DNA from: Rachicladosporium sp. CCFEE 5018
Taxonomy: Eukaryota > Ascomycota > Dothideomycetes > Cladosporiales > Cladosporiaceae
Assembly: GCA_002077045.2 (NCBI GenBank)
Contig: KZ111172.1
Span: forward strand, 116,953-180,952
Reading direction: 5' to 3'
Length of the DNA stretch: 64,000 nucleotides
The stretch's first letter is position 1; every line of letters starts with the position of its first letter. The position numbers were made by a program, and so were the translations under genes. Below the pieces are notes generated by a model. That model saw nothing but the letters and a program-made list of their open reading frames with translations. It was not told where the DNA came from and searched no databases. Positions 42,192-53,994 of this stretch are shown here, piece after piece.

Positions 42192-44155
42192 ATGGCAACC
42201 TGCTGCCCTCACCCCCGCTCTCGTGCCCTCTCACCCACCGAGCCACCTCGGCTGACCACAGTTCCCCTCAACTCCCTCTTCACCTTTGCCGCTCTTCCGG
42301 AAGACCACCCTCATGCCTTACACTTTCCGAACCGCAGGGCTGACTCGGCCGCTGCCAAGGGCGTGGGCAGGAAAGTGAGTTTTGGTGAGAGGGTGCTTGG
42401 GGGGTTGAGGAGAAGGAAGACGTGGAAGGATGTGGTGGGTGAGATGGGGGGCGTAGACGGGGGCGATGCGGTTGAGGTGAGAAGTGGGGAGCTGAGGGAC
42501 GTGTGGGAGAGTACTGGAGAGGGGGGCGATGCCGAGGACACGCAGTGCATGGACGAGGGCAGGCAGAGTAGGATCAGTGACAAGGCGCCGAAATTGAGGC
42601 TGAGAAGGATGTAAGTCTCCCATAGCCTGAGCCGCTTTCCGTCTTAGCAGCCAGTGCTGACTTGATGTTCCAGATCGTCGCTGCGTAGCTCGCCTGACCT
42701 GCGAAGGCTCCGACTAGACTCAGTGAGCCCAACCAGACGGCCTCGATCCTCCTTTGAGCTTCGTGCAAGATTCAGCAAGGGACCAATTGTGCCCGATCTC
42801 GCGAATGAGCTTTGCCCACTTGAAGCTGCGGACTTTGACACACCCGTAGCGACCCCCAACGCTGCCAATCAGATACCCGACATCACTGATCTGAGCGCGT
42901 CTACCCCACTTGCTCGGATCGCTGAGCAGGCACTTTCTATCGGCAGTTTCGAAGTCGCCGTACAAGATGCCGCTAACAAAGTCGAGAGCGAAGAAGCCAT
43001 CCGTCCACCGACGAGCGCAAGCATTCATCTAACCACCTTGCACATCTCCGAGCAGCTGCGCTCGCTGTCGCAGATGTCGGATAGTACCGAGCAGCCCGAG
43101 CACTTGACGCCTGAGCCCTGGGCCTACCATCGTAGACAGCGATCGATCGTCGAGGTCGTCAAGCAGAAGAACGTCTCCTGGTCGGGACATGCACATCACC
43201 TGCGGCAAATCCCTGGAGCTGGTGTCGTGCCGTCCCAGGTCTCAAACTTATGGGCTCGGCCGGCGAAGGACAGAGACACGTCGTCTTCGATCTACAGTCG
43301 TGCGACGAGTCCGGACGTTCCTGCGCCGGCTGAGCGGCCGATCAAACTCGAAGCTTGGCCACTAATCGAGGCTTCATCACCCGCGAAGCTCGCCTTCGTG
43401 CTCGACGGCGCCGCTGACGAGGTACCGACCATTCCGCAGCCATACGAAGCGGCCGCAGTTAAGCTCGACCCGGCTATGATTGCACTCCCTCCATCGTCGA
43501 GCTTGAGCTCACTCTATCTTGCACCACCAGCTGCTCCTGAACGCACGGCCTCGATGCGGAGCAGCGTAAGCAATGTCTCGAAGCGCAGCAGATTCCTCGA
43601 ACGCTTCACGCCTCCGAAGAAGCTCGTCAAGAAACGCAAGTCGTTCTTTATGTTCCTGCGACCTGGCAGCAAGCGGCAGCATCAGATACGCAGCATCAGT
43701 ACGCCGACACTCATCAGTCGGCCCATCAACGTTGACGGCCCTGCTGACGAGAGTGATCTACTCACGGTGCAGTATGAGCTCAATACACCGGCAGCGGATC
43801 GCAAGCGCTCAGCAAGCACCTCGAAGCTGCCTTCGATCATTCTGGCACCAGCTGCCAGCTCTCCAGATCTCGCGCGCAAGCCATCGCTAATTGAGTACGA
43901 ACACAAACTCTCGGTGGTGGGCGATGACCGTCGTCGCCCGTCGAATGTGGACATCAAGCGGCTGAGCGTAGTCCAGGAGGACAACATACGTAAACCGAGC
44001 ACACTACGCAAGAGCATCAGTCGCAGAGTCCTGCCTCGTGCGCCCGAGAACGCTTTGATGGACGCAGCGCTTGAGCGGCATCTGGCCGAGAAAGCTCTGT
44101 TCCAGTCCTCAAAGCGGCACAGCACTACGCTCTCCCCCAAAGCCAATGTTTCAGC
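42192..44155 (+). CDS. Hypothetical basic disordered protein, copy 1 (3' end lost in gap)
   Basis: Exon 1 is 42192-42610 and exon 2 starts at 42674, with phase kept (RRI across the junction). The frame is open to the gap at 44156, giving at least 633 residues. No known domain. Seen: a Cys-containing N-terminus (MATCCPHPRSR), RKVSFGERVLGGLRRRKTWK, Ser/Arg-rich patches, and a strongly basic segment SRFLERFTPPKKLVKKRKSF followed by a Ser-rich region. It is probably a regulatory or scaffold protein rich in phosphorylation-like sites, but this is only an impression. Copy 2 (62034-64000) has the same exon structure. Confidence 0.7.
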
Positions 44156-44255
44156 NNNNNNNNNNNNNNNNNNNNNNNNNNNNNNNNNNNNNNNNNNNNN
44201 NNNNNNNNNNNNNNNNNNNNNNNNNNNNNNNNNNNNNNNNNNNNNNNNNNNNNNN
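44156..44255. other. Assembly gap of exactly 100 N
   Basis: A run of 100 N, the conventional length for a gap of unknown size. It cuts a gene on each side: the 3' end of the disordered protein on the left and the 3' end of the membrane protein on the right. Confidence 0.99.
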
Positions 44256-45468
44256 GTTGGTATCCTCCAGCTTGTTGGATCCTCGTGTTTCGCCTAGCGC
44301 TCACATCCCTTACCACTGGCATGCCTGACCCATCAACGCCACTGCCTCCATACGATCCATCACCGTATGGTCCAGCCTGTCCATAGTTGCCGTAAGCCTG
44401 CGGCTGGGCATACTGGTCGTAGGACTGCGAGAGAGGAGGCATTTGTGGCACATTGTCGTCGCTGTGCTCTGAATGTGCGGCGTTAGAATAGTGTGAAGAG
44501 GCATTGCTTGGTCCGCGACGGACGGCGCCGGCACCTGCAGCTGCTCCAACACCCAGAACTGTAGGTCCGGCTCCCAGAGCGCCAAGTTCATCAGAGGACA
44601 TCGTCTCGCGCTTGCTCACGAGTGCGTTGTCCGAACGATCATCTGAAGGTGGTCCGCCCGGGCTCGAAGATCCGTAAGGCTGGCTTCCAGCATCTGACAG
44701 CTGACCGTGGGTGTGGCCACCTGACAGGGTTGTAGAAGCTTTGCGGGTGCTCGCAAGACCTGCAGCACCCCAGCCGCGGTACCCAGAGTTGCTATCTTGG
44801 GTCATCTCTGGTCCTTCCGAGGCTACGGCCGGGATGGTAGGATCGTGGTTCGGGTTGAAGCCGTAGTCTTCTACTTCCTTCCGCCGTTGTTCCTCGGCCG
44901 CCTTCTTGGACTTACGTCTCCGCCAGAAGAACAGTGCACCTATCACAAGGAGAGCTACGACGACCACCGGCACGACCACGGCGATAGCTGTCCGGCCGGC
45001 AGGTGGCAGTCCGGTACTTTCCTTTGTGCCCCCAGAGCCACTGTTCGCAAGCGAAGCCGGTGTGGATGATGTCGATGAAGCAGCAGCCGACGTACCCGAC
45101 GATGCTTCCGTGGGTCCGGTAGTAATCTGTGCGCTGCTCACTTGAGTGACCACCACCGTGATTGGCGCTTTGCTAGATTCGCCCGCCGCAGGCGTTTGTG
45201 TCACGACTGAAGTGAAGACTTGTGTGGATGGAGGCACTGAGGAGGCGGTGTTGGTGACAATGACCGTGCTCCCCGCTTGTTGCTCGCTCGACTGTGCCGC
45301 TGATGACACGAAAGAAGCGATTGCCGAGGACTGCGATGCCTCTACGGAGGACTCTGAGACGGAGACTTGGGAGGAGGTGGTCTCCGGGGGAGTGGAGGTG
45401 ACTGTATCACTGTCAGCTGGGTCCGGCGACGATGCGGAGAGGGTGGGCATACTGGTAGTGTTCGACAT
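44256..45468 (-). CDS. Ser/Thr-rich single-pass membrane protein, copy 2 (3' end lost in gap)
   Basis: At least 404 residues from ATG 45468; the last ten or so codons fall in the gap. The outer part is Ser/Thr/Val-rich (SVSESSVEASQSSAIASF and similar), likely O-glycosylated. One membrane helix (AIAVVVPVVVVALLVIGALF) is followed by WRRRKSKK and a Gly/Ser/Tyr-rich cytosolic tail. The arrangement resembles Mid2/Wsc-type cell-wall sensors or other fungal single-pass glycoproteins, but there is no cysteine-rich domain and no signal peptide, so the helix may act as signal anchor or an upstream exon is missing. This copy keeps the frame that copy 1 loses. Confidence 0.7.
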
Positions 45469-46847
45469 GACGGATGACTAGTCACCGCCGTGACGCTACA
45501 GCAGAGTATTCGACAACGTGAGAGTCGAAAATACCGTGTCGCGTCGGTATCGGAATGTAACGCGCGGAAAGTAAGCGCAGCCTCGTGGAAGCGGTCGGGT
45601 AGCGACAATGAGTGTACAGGCGGGGGTCTTGGTAGTGGTGTTACAAGTATCGATACAGCGAAGAGGTAGACGAATGAGATAGTGTTGAAGGTGGTCAATA
45701 GCAGCAAGGTAATGAGTAAGGTAATCAATAGTGAAGATGGCAATGTGGATGGTGAGGTGACAGCAGCAGCAGCAGCCGGGCGGTGGAGGAGGTTCTGTTT
45801 CAGGGTTCGTAAGAGCAGCCGCGCCTTGTCTTGGCGGGTCTTCGTATTCAAATCTCGCTAACCACGTCCGTGCATGTTGTCACGCAACGGGGATTGATTG
45901 ATTGCTTTCTTCTCAAGGCTGAGTATGAGAGCCTGTCCTTGAAGCAACGCGCGATCATGAGCATGAAATCGGCTTCGACGAGAGACAAAATCGCATAAGC
46001 CGTCTCGGGAGATATTTGTGCAACATTCACCACGCGTTGACAAAGATACCCATCAAGCTTCCTTCCCGGCCGGGTACGAGGGTACACACACCGTTACATC
46101 CACCTGGTAAATCTCCCGGTAAAGTTCGGCGTCACGTTGGAGAGGCATGTAGACTGTGGTTGCGTCAACTCCCTCTGACCTACCATGGACGGGAACTCAT
46201 GCTATCGAGGGCTGTGTTCGACATGCCTTCCATCCGGTCAGACCGACACAGTCATCAACAGAGAAATCGCATAAGCCATGTCATGCAATTGGCTGACAGC
46301 TGACGGATCTGGCGATGAGGCTTGGAGGATCAACCCATTCTACGTGCAGAACAGCTGTGTTGCTTCACAGGGCAGTCACGCGAGTTACAAAAGCAGCAGA
46401 ATGCTCAGCGATTTACTGTGAACGAGATTGCTGTTATATGCCACGCCGCAAGAGTATAGAAGTACCTGGACCGTTGGCGAGAGTGCTCCTCTGCTAGCTC
46501 TCCTGCGCAATATCGATAGCGAGCGATTATCGCGGTGCACACTATCTCAGCAGTATCGACCGCCTTGAATTCTCGAGAAAGATCCGAGACTTCTGTCATT
46601 CGCGTGGCAGTGGCACAAGTAGGGTTGCTTTTCATCAACTTTTCACATTTCTCAAACATATGTACCCCTAGAATCGAACTCTCCGTCCTATAGACAGCTT
46701 CCGTACCCTCGCCAAACATCAAAAGGTAGATGTCGGCCGCCAGGTAGGTCCAGTGTATTCCCATTTGTGCCCGGATCATAAGTCTCGTAACCGCGGTACG
46801 CAGTACCCGCCATTCCACTCCCCTCATGCAAAGCAAGCGCAAGACAT
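45469..46847. other. Region between membrane-protein and DPBB genes, copy 2
   Basis: 1.38 kb. The leader frame (minus strand, from ATG 45851) is kept and runs longer than in copy 1. Around 45890-46640 it differs strongly from copy 1 and is longer. The last 200 bases are conserved again. Confidence 0.5.
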
Positions 46848-47774
46848 CTAGTCAAAAGCCCACTTCATGTTGTGCACTCTCCCGTCACCCACCGCTCCGG
46901 TCGAAGGGTCCTTGGTAACGATATCAAAGAACGCCTCGGGGAGATCCAAGTCCGCCGACACGCACCCAACACACCTGTCCCAGATTTGGGCAGTGTATGG
47001 CGAGCCATCCTTACCAGTGATGGTTACAGACTTGCCGCAGAGAGGGTTGGTGTTGGGGTTGCCGGTCGAGTAGGAGTCGAAGATTGTATGGCTGATGGCG
47101 ACCATCTTGTCGGATTCGCTGGAGACGTGACCGCAGGCGCCCATGCCGACTGCGAAGTAGGTCAGGTCGCCGGAGTAGGAGGTCCCTGAGGCGCCGAGGC
47201 CGGAGGAGAGGCCGGAGCCACCGGAAGATGAGGCTGCGGAGGTGGAGACCGGGGCGGTGCTGGAGGTGGTTGTTGGGGCAACGTATGCGGATGTGGTAGG
47301 CGCGACGTAGGTCGAAGTTGGGGTAGTGGTGGGAGCGACGTAGGTCGATGTTGGGGTCGTCGGGGCGACGTACTCCGACGTGCTTGTAGTGGTGGGCGCC
47401 GGAGCAACGTAGCTGGAAGCCTCTGCGGAGGAGACTGGCGCAACCGGAACTTCGGTAGATGACGGTGCACTCTCAGAGGAGGGTGCTGGCGCCGCGGCAG
47501 ACGACGGCGCAGCTGCCGAAAGCGCAGGCGCGGAGGACTGAACAATGACAGTGCTCAGAACGGTGGAAGTGCGACGGCTACCACCATGCCCGTGACCGTA
47601 GTGGGTTGGGGAGGCATCGCCGCCAACCCAGACGGTGGTGGTGACTGGGACCGTAACGATGGCCTCAGCGGTCTCCGTTACCCAGACGACGTCGCGTTTC
47701 TCATTCGCGGCCATTGGCACAGCGTGCGCGAGCATAGCAAAGGCGCCAGCCAGGGCGAGAGTGTTGGTGTACAT
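46848..47774 (-). CDS. Secreted double-psi beta-barrel (Asp f 7-like) protein, copy 2
   Basis: 308 residues, colinear with 26336-27262 without indels. Signal peptide, KR site, the YVAPTT-repeat stalk and the C-terminal DPBB domain with its cysteines (GACGH, PLCGK, DRCVGC) are all intact. Differences are few and conservative and cluster in the signal peptide and stalk. See copy 1 for function. Confidence 0.88.
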   Translation of the reverse strand: MYTNTLALAGAFAMLAHAVPMAANEKRDVVWVTETAEAIVTVPVTTTVWVGGDASPTHYGHGHGGSRRTSTVLSTVIVQSSAPALSAAAPSSAAAPAPSSESAPSSTEVPVAPVSSAEASSYVAPAPTTTSTSEYVAPTTPTSTYVAPTTTPTSTYVAPTTSAYVAPTTTSSTAPVSTSAASSSGGSGLSSGLGASGTSYSGDLTYFAVGMGACGHVSSESDKMVAISHTIFDSYSTGNPNTNPLCGKSVTITGKDGSPYTAQIWDRCVGCVSADLDLPEAFFDIVTKDPSTGAVGDGRVHNMKWAFD

Positions 47775-49213
47775 GATCGCTGTTCGTGTAGTGTTTGAAG
47801 TGATTTCAAAGATGCTTCAATGCGATCTATTCGTCCGTTTGAATGAGTGACTATGCCTTCACAAGTCGACTAGCGACTAAAACGAATGACAAGTAGAGAG
47901 TGTGGCTGGTAAAGACTGCCTGAGCAACTAAAAATGAGTGTGATGGACGAAAAGAGCGTCGTAGTCTTCAATCCCGTGAAGCGTTTGATCGAAAGGAAGA
48001 GGCCGGGTGGTGAGCAGCGCAGGCTTTTGTGAAGAAACGGCTGCGCTGCCAAACGCTAGTGCTCCGAGGAACGACCAGTCGGCGCGCCTTGCAGCGCGGT
48101 GCGAGAGGTGAGTTGTGGGACCCTGGTTCCGCCCCTGATGCATGCGCTTGGGAGCGCAGTACGGAGCCAATGAGAGCGCTGGACGGGGCTGGAGTGGAAG
48201 TGTACCTGCAGGTCTGGCTTTTCGCTGTGAGATCGTGAAACACTTGCTTGCGTGTCGGCGAGACGTATCTGAATGCGTGTTCGCACATGCGTGATGGTGC
48301 AGCACGTGTGGCAGGTACGACCGAGTTCATCCTGCGCGTTTCAAGCTACGCAGCCTCGCTATTCGCAAAGTCGATATTACCCATTGGAGAAGCGCCACGA
48401 GCTTAACCGAACAACGTGCTCGTCGCAGGTGTACGGAACCGGCATAGGCTATGTCATGCAGCGGCCGCGGAACGGGAAGCCAACCTGAAGTCCCATTGGC
48501 AGCCAGGAACAGGAAACACCCTGGAGACAGATCCACTCACAGGGCGAAGCCTCTCAACCGACCACGCTTTCACCATGCGATGATTGAGTTCGCTACGACA
48601 GCGAACATCTAGACCGGAGCCGGCGGACGTCCTGAAAATCTTGAGCAAGAACGCTCGTTCCTATTTGCTGTGCAGCGTCTGCTCGGTGTCTCAGCCTGTC
48701 GAGACAGCTCATTAAGCTCTTGTCCTGTATGATGTACCCGCTCTGCCAGGTACAGTGACAGCGCGAAGCGGATCGCAACAAGCACGAATCGCAGCATGGA
48801 AGTCAGAGGATCAAGAGCTCTTGCTCAGGCGGACATTTTTGGCGAGCAATCGACTTGCCCAGGCGAGTTGTACTCTACGACTTACTTTTCATTGTAGGTG
48901 ATCAGGTAGTTCTGCACCTCAATCGAAGGTGTTGAATGCCGCAATAATGCCCACAGTTTTTAACAACTGTATAGGTATGAGCAATGTCCTTTTCGATCAC
49001 TGTTCTTATCACCTTGCTTACTGGATTTTGGATGTCATTGACAACCCCGCACCAAAGCAGCACAGTATTGTAATTTCGGTCGTCACCTTGGGCGTCACAT
49101 TGGTCGTCATGTTCGAAGCAATGATGTACACCTGGTAAGCGATTTCCAATCATAGCATATAAAAGCCACCAGAAGGCCAGGAAGCTGCGCGTTTACCAAT
49201 TCCACTCTTCAAG
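47775..49213. other. Divergent promoter region, copy 2
   Basis: 1.44 kb, closely matching 27263-28708, with small indels near 48330-48380 and 48820-48960. No convincing gene. Confidence 0.5.
49146..49164 (+). promoter_or_regulatory. CCAAT and TATA elements of the SDR-deacetylase gene, copy 2
   Basis: CCAAT at 49146-49150 and TATAAAA at 49158-49164, 50 bases before the ATG at 49214, as in copy 1. Confidence 0.6.
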
Positions 49214-51096
49214 ATGTCTTATCTGGGGATCGAAGGTCTTCATGCTTTCGTTACTGGAGCTCGAGGTGGCATTGGATCTGCTATCGTGAAGGAACTCGAA
49301 GGTACGGTATCGAAGTAAGATACTTCATACAGGTACATAGCCGCTGATCATGTTCCCCAGCTGCCGGCTGCAAAGTCACTGCTCACGATCTTAGATCCGC
49401 TACAACACCAGCATCCGAGAATGTCTTCCATGTCCAAGGCGATATCTCTGACGAAAGCTCCATCTCAGCATGCTTCAAGCAGGCTCAAGACCACTTCGGA
49501 CCCATTAACATCCTCTGCGCCAATGCTGGCATCACGAACGAGGCCAGCCACCCGAACATCTGGGAGCTGCCACTAGAGACCTGGGAGAGCGTCTACCGTG
49601 TCAATATCCGAGGGACCTTCTTGACGGTCAAACATTTCTTGCTTGCTGCGAAGACTAATCAGGAAAGCATTGGCAAGGAGCTGGACAATCTTGCCATTGT
49701 GGTCACTGGCAGCGAGACTGGCAAGTTCGGTCAGGCAGGCCATGCCGAGTACGCAAGTGGCAAAGCTGGCCTGCAATACGGTCTCGTGCCCACGGTGAAG
49801 AACGAGATCGTTCGGCTGAACAGCAAAGCTCGCATTAATGCCGTCGCCCCGGGCTGGGTCAACACTGAGCTCATTGGTGATCGACTCGCGGACCCCAAGG
49901 AGCTGTATCTTGAGACGCAAGCCACTGTAGCATTGAAGAAGATTGCGCAGCCGCAGGATGTTGCGAAGGCTGTGGCTTTCTTGGCTAGCCATCAGGCTTC
50001 AGGCCACATGTCTGGTCAGTGTTTGAGCATTGATGGAGGCATGGAGGGACGGATCGTTTGGCGCGAGAAAGAGGTTCCTCAAGCGATGTCAGATCCCAGT
50101 AGCACGACCGCCTCGAATAACCCGCAACAGTCAATAGTTCAACAAGCCACCAGGGGCTCCAAAGACCGCAAGAAGATCTACCTCGCCTTCTCTGTCGACT
50201 TCGACGCCGTCTCCGGCTGGCTAGGCACCGGCAAGCACCCCGACAACAACACCTCAGACTACTCCGCCGGCTACCTGAGCGCCCACACTGGCGTTCCTCG
50301 CCTCCTTAGAGTCTTCAAACGCCTTGGCATCTCCGACAAGATCACCTGGTGCCTCCCCGGCCACAGCATCGAGACCTTTCCAACCCAAACCGCCGACATC
50401 GTAGCCTCAGGCGCCGAACTGGCAATCCACGGCTACGCTCACGAATCAGCATCCCAGATGACAGCAGATCAAGAGCGCGATGTGCTAGCAAAGTGTGTCT
50501 CCCTGATCGAAGGTCTCACAGGAAGCAAACCAGTCGGCTACCGCGCTCCCTTGTACCAACTCTCCGAACGTACCATAGCGCTGCTCCAATCCCAGAACTT
50601 CCTCTGGGACTCCTCCCTCTCCCACTACGAAAGCACGCCTTACTTCCTGCCCCTTAATCCATCCCCGATAGAACAAATCGACTTCTCCCCCTCCAACCGC
50701 GCAGAAACCTGGATGCATCCAAGTCCTGACTTCGCCTCCTTGCCAAAATCCTCCCTCGTTGAAATCCCGCTGAACTGGTACGCCGAAGATGCAACACCAC
50801 TACAGTTCTACCCGCACACGGCGAACTCAGCTGGGTACGTAGATGTCAGGATGGTGGAGCAGATGTGGAAGGATCGGTTCGAGTGGTTGAGGACTGAGAT
50901 AAGCAGGGGCGAGGCGGAGGATATGGTTGTGTTTGGGCTTATTTTCCATCCGGACACGAGTGGGATGGGGCATGTAATTGGGATGGTTGAGAGGTTCTTG
51001 GAGTGGGTGAAGGGGTTTGAGGGGGAGGTTGTGTGGTGTACGCATCGGGAGGTGGCGGAGGAGTATAGGAGGAGGCAAGCGGGGAATTCTAAGTAG
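49214..51096 (+). CDS. Short-chain dehydrogenase fused to polysaccharide deacetylase, copy 2
   Basis: Exons 49214-49301 and 49361-51096 have the same lengths as in copy 1, giving 607 residues. SDR motifs (TGARGGIGSA, CANAG, TGSETG, YASGK) and deacetylase motifs (SVDFDAVSGWLG, HGYAHE, VEIPLNWY) are intact and in one frame. The internal ATG of copy 1 that could start the deacetylase alone is AGG here, so in this copy the deacetylase can come only from the fusion or from the ATG at MSDPSS further upstream. Differences are denser in the SDR segment around 49620-49760 and in the last third. Confidence 0.85.
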
Positions 51097-51305
51097 GAAG
51101 TAAAGTTGTATGCAAATAGTACATACGTACATGGCCAAAACGCTCAATTGATCTTTCGCAACATTGTCTGTAGCTCCGAATGCCCGAGCATATCGCCCTT
51201 CCTTGGCGATCCCAAGCTCGTGCCTGCGTTCCCTCGTGCCTCTCATCACCGTCGCAACATCCTTTGTTGAGATCTCCCGACTCGCTATGCCGCAAGCTCA
51301 CTGTC

Positions 51306-52160
51306 TCACACAAAACACCCCTGGAACTCCGCCCTCCCCGGCCCAGTCTTCTTCGCGTCCAACAAAGGCCACTGCACCAAACACCTATCCACCGTATGCG
51401 CCAGAATCCTCCCACTCAAACTCAGCCTCTTGACCCTCGCCCAGCTCTCAACATACAGCGTCCGCATCCTGAACCTTGTAGCAGCACCCTTGTAATCGAA
51501 GAAGCGCAGCGCCACGCTAGCAAGTACCATTACAGTTCCTGTAGCCGGTCCGTTGACGAGAATGATATCTGGGTAGTCTCTCCCCTTCGTGTCCGCGGGG
51601 ATGTGTTGCATGGCTGAGACGTCCTCGGGGTAGACGCCGTGAGTGAGGATCGACCAGCAGGCGATGAAGCATCGCAGGACCGAGAAAGGCGAAGTCCAAG
51701 GGCTCTGGTAGATCGCACGCGCCCTCGGCACCTTCTTGATATCGTAGCTTCCTGGTCCGTGATCGGTGTATGCTCGGACCTTGCCCCTCATCAATGTCTC
51801 CTGGGATGTCAAACTCGTAGCCATCTCCTCGAATTCCTTGGCCTTCGTGGCGCTCAACTCGTCGTCCTCGCCAACTACCCAGGTGCGGTGAGCAAAGTCG
51901 CGCCAGTCCAATGATTGAGCTGACTGAGGTGACGGCGAGTTCACGGCGCGTTCGAGCATGGCTATCATTTCAGCTGTATGCCCCCCAGACCCCAGTACTA
52001 TGAGAAGATGAGTCGGCTCGCGCGGATTCCGACGACCATGGCGGATTGGCTTGGGTCGGGTCAAGGAGAGGGTGTACTTGAGGCGCCATACCAGGAGGTA
52101 GGTGAGAGGGAGGGATAATAGGAAGGTCGTGATGAGCAAGGCGCGTATGTAGTAGGCCAT
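51306..52160 (-). CDS. ALG14: UDP-GlcNAc transferase subunit Alg14, copy 2
   Basis: 284 residues from ATG 52160. The membrane helix, GSGGHTAEM, NGPATG and YVESWARVKRLSLSG motifs are intact. By eye it differs from copy 1 at four positions (Ser/Arg, Glu/Asp, Leu/Ile, Met/Thr). It should be fully functional. Confidence 0.95.
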   Translation of the reverse strand: MAYYIRALLITTFLLSLPLTYLLVWRLKYTLSLTRPKPIRHGRRNPREPTHLLIVLGSGGHTAEMIAMLERAVNSPSPQSAQSLDWRDFAHRTWVVGEDDELSATKAKEFEEMATSLTSQETLMRGKVRAYTDHGPGSYDIKKVPRARAIYQSPWTSPFSVLRCFIACWSILTHGVYPEDVSAMQHIPADTKGRDYPDIILVNGPATGTVMVLASVALRFFDYKGAATRFRMRTLYVESWARVKRLSLSGRILAHTVDRCLVQWPLLDAKKTGPGRAEFQGCFV

Positions 52161-52660
52161 CCTGGGCGAGAGATCCTGCGATAGCGAGTGATTGAGACTC
52201 CTTCTTGCCACGTCAACAGCTGGCAGGAACAGAGAGATCGCCAGAAAGATGACAGGAGTCAGGTCCGTCAGCTACAGTGAGATTAGGCGCGCACTGCACA
52301 TCAAGGAGCATTGGCACGATGGGATGTATGCAGTCTAGACTTTGGTACCTGCATTCACATGTCAGATTGAGGGGAGCCGGATCGACGCCACTTATTTCGG
52401 GGCCAAGACCTGAACTCTGAGACAGCCAACATCACTACAGGATATATGTGCGAATCCCGAAGACCTATGTGTACCCTCTCCGCTCGTGCTATGCTATACA
52501 ATACAATCTACTGCTCGCTGTCCTTAACGGGTGACCCTTGGCCATGGAGATCGACCGACCAGCGCGTAGCAACGTCCGTAGCGACCTCGACGGCTAGCTT
52601 CTTCGATCATTCCCCTTGCCATCCACACTCAAAGCTTTGCTCGTCGTCTATAGAGTGTTC
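52161..52660. other. ALG14 upstream region, copy 2
   Basis: 500 bases, shorter than in copy 1. No gene is seen. Confidence 0.45.
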
Positions 52661-53224
52661 TTATTCGGAGATCCACATCCCATCAAGCCTACTGTTCTCT
52701 ATGCGCGTGCCCATGAAGACCCTGAACTCACGATCCACATTGAACCCCAGCTTGCTGAGCCAGAAGTCCAGCGTGTGTGCGGCTGTCTCGTCACGCTACC
52801 TGCCATCCTTTTGGTAGTAGTACTTGAAGGTCCAGCCATGTCTTCGACCAGGCACATCGCCACGCGTTGCCATGATAGCGTCGCCGCGATTGAAGTAGTG
52901 AAGGGCAGTAATTGAAGAGATATGTCTCGCGTATGGCTTCAGCATTCGAATGGTGGCCTCTTCATTATCGTCCCATGGGTCCACATCGATGATGTTGATG
53001 CTGTAGAACATCGAGAGTGTCTCTTGGCGGAGCTGGCGGTTAACCAAGCTTAAGACGGGCTGATGGCGAACACGCGCCTTGACGGGATGGTCAAGACGGA
53101 GGATGAAGAAGCCGTGAATGCGGTTTCGCAGCTCCGCTGGTAGTTGGAGGAAAGGAGAAATTGTCGAAGGTGACGCGGTAGAATTGACTGGAACAATGGG
53201 GCGTGTGGTCGCGTGTGGTCGCAT
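52661..53224 (-). pseudogene. F-box-like protein 1, copy 2, nonsense mutation
   Basis: From ATG 53224 the frame matches copy 1 (32312-32866) through YYYQKDGR, then meets TAG at 52796-52798 where copy 1 has TGG (Trp). Beyond it the same frame continues with RDETAAHTLDFWLSKLGFN and FMGTR to a TAA at 52661-52663. The truncated product has 142 residues and lacks the last quarter. Replacing one Trp codon by a stop is the only lesion. Confidence 0.85.
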
Positions 53225-53535
53225 GTCTCTGAATAGGTTATTGACGGACAATCGATGATGGTGTAGGTGAGTGGTGAGAGAGGGATGAAGGAGCAAGCGC
53301 GATTCCAGATACTGTATAGTAGACGCTTGTGCATTCCCTGCGCCAGCCAGCAGTCCATCGAGCCTGGAGCATCCGAAACATGCAAAATAGCCCGCGGATC
53401 AATCTTCAGCAGTCCATCTTGTCCACTTATAGAGAACATCAGCACTGCCTTTCCCGGCTAAGCCTGACCTTGCGAGCAAACAACGCTAGCTGCTGTATAG
53501 GGATCAGCCAGTTATCTCGCTACCGCCGTCTCCAA

Positions 53536-53994
53536 TTACTTACGGAGAGGCGACGTCCAGAATCGATCATCCTTCTCCTCGCCCAAGATCCCCAGCAACC
53601 GCAGCAGATTGTCGATCGTTCGAATCGCCACGTTGCGTGTAATGAACATGCGATGATCCCCATAGTGATGATACACCCACGTGTGCGCCTCGTTCTCCTT
53701 TGACGTGCGCATGGCGATGACAAGCTCATCTCCACTGACAGCTTCCACGGCTTGGATATGCTTCGCATGCTTCTGTACACGTGCAAGTCTCGCAGATGTG
53801 ACTTCCAAACGCTTTGCCATAACAGGATTGACGCTGTAGAAAACCGGGAGAGCTTTTTCGCGGAATTGTTTGTTGACGAAGGACAGTGCCGGTTGATGGT
53901 AGTGGCTGCAGACATCGATAGGCGTGTACTGGTATGTGGCGAAGCCGTAGATGCGGTTGCGGAGTTCTCCTGGGAGGGCTAGGATGCGTGTCAT
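53536..53994 (-). CDS. F-box-like protein 2, copy 2, intact
   Basis: 152 residues from ATG 53994. It has LALPGELRNRIYGFATY, QPALSFVNKQFREKALPVFY, then AKHIQAVEAVSGDELVIAM, WVYHHYGDHRMF and TIDNLLRLLGILG. The frame is continuous, while copy 1 (33156-33658) is one base shorter in the middle. Function unknown. Confidence 0.7.
   Translation of the reverse strand: MTRILALPGELRNRIYGFATYQYTPIDVCSHYHQPALSFVNKQFREKALPVFYSVNPVMAKRLEVTSARLARVQKHAKHIQAVEAVSGDELVIAMRTSKENEAHTWVYHHYGDHRMFITRNVAIRTIDNLLRLLGILGEEKDDRFWTSPLRK

Larger units (their letters stand above)
23957..44155 (+). repeat. 20-kb duplicated segment, copy 1
   Basis: This segment is colinear with 44256-64000, with the same nine loci in the same order and orientation. 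The first 412 bases and the last 100 bases are identical between copies. Coding regions of the housekeeping genes differ lightly, while several intergenic parts and the F-box-like array differ strongly. The length is 20,199 bases against 19,745 in copy 2. About half a kilobase of the difference is a deletion in copy 2 around the third F-box-like gene. Confidence 0.95.
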
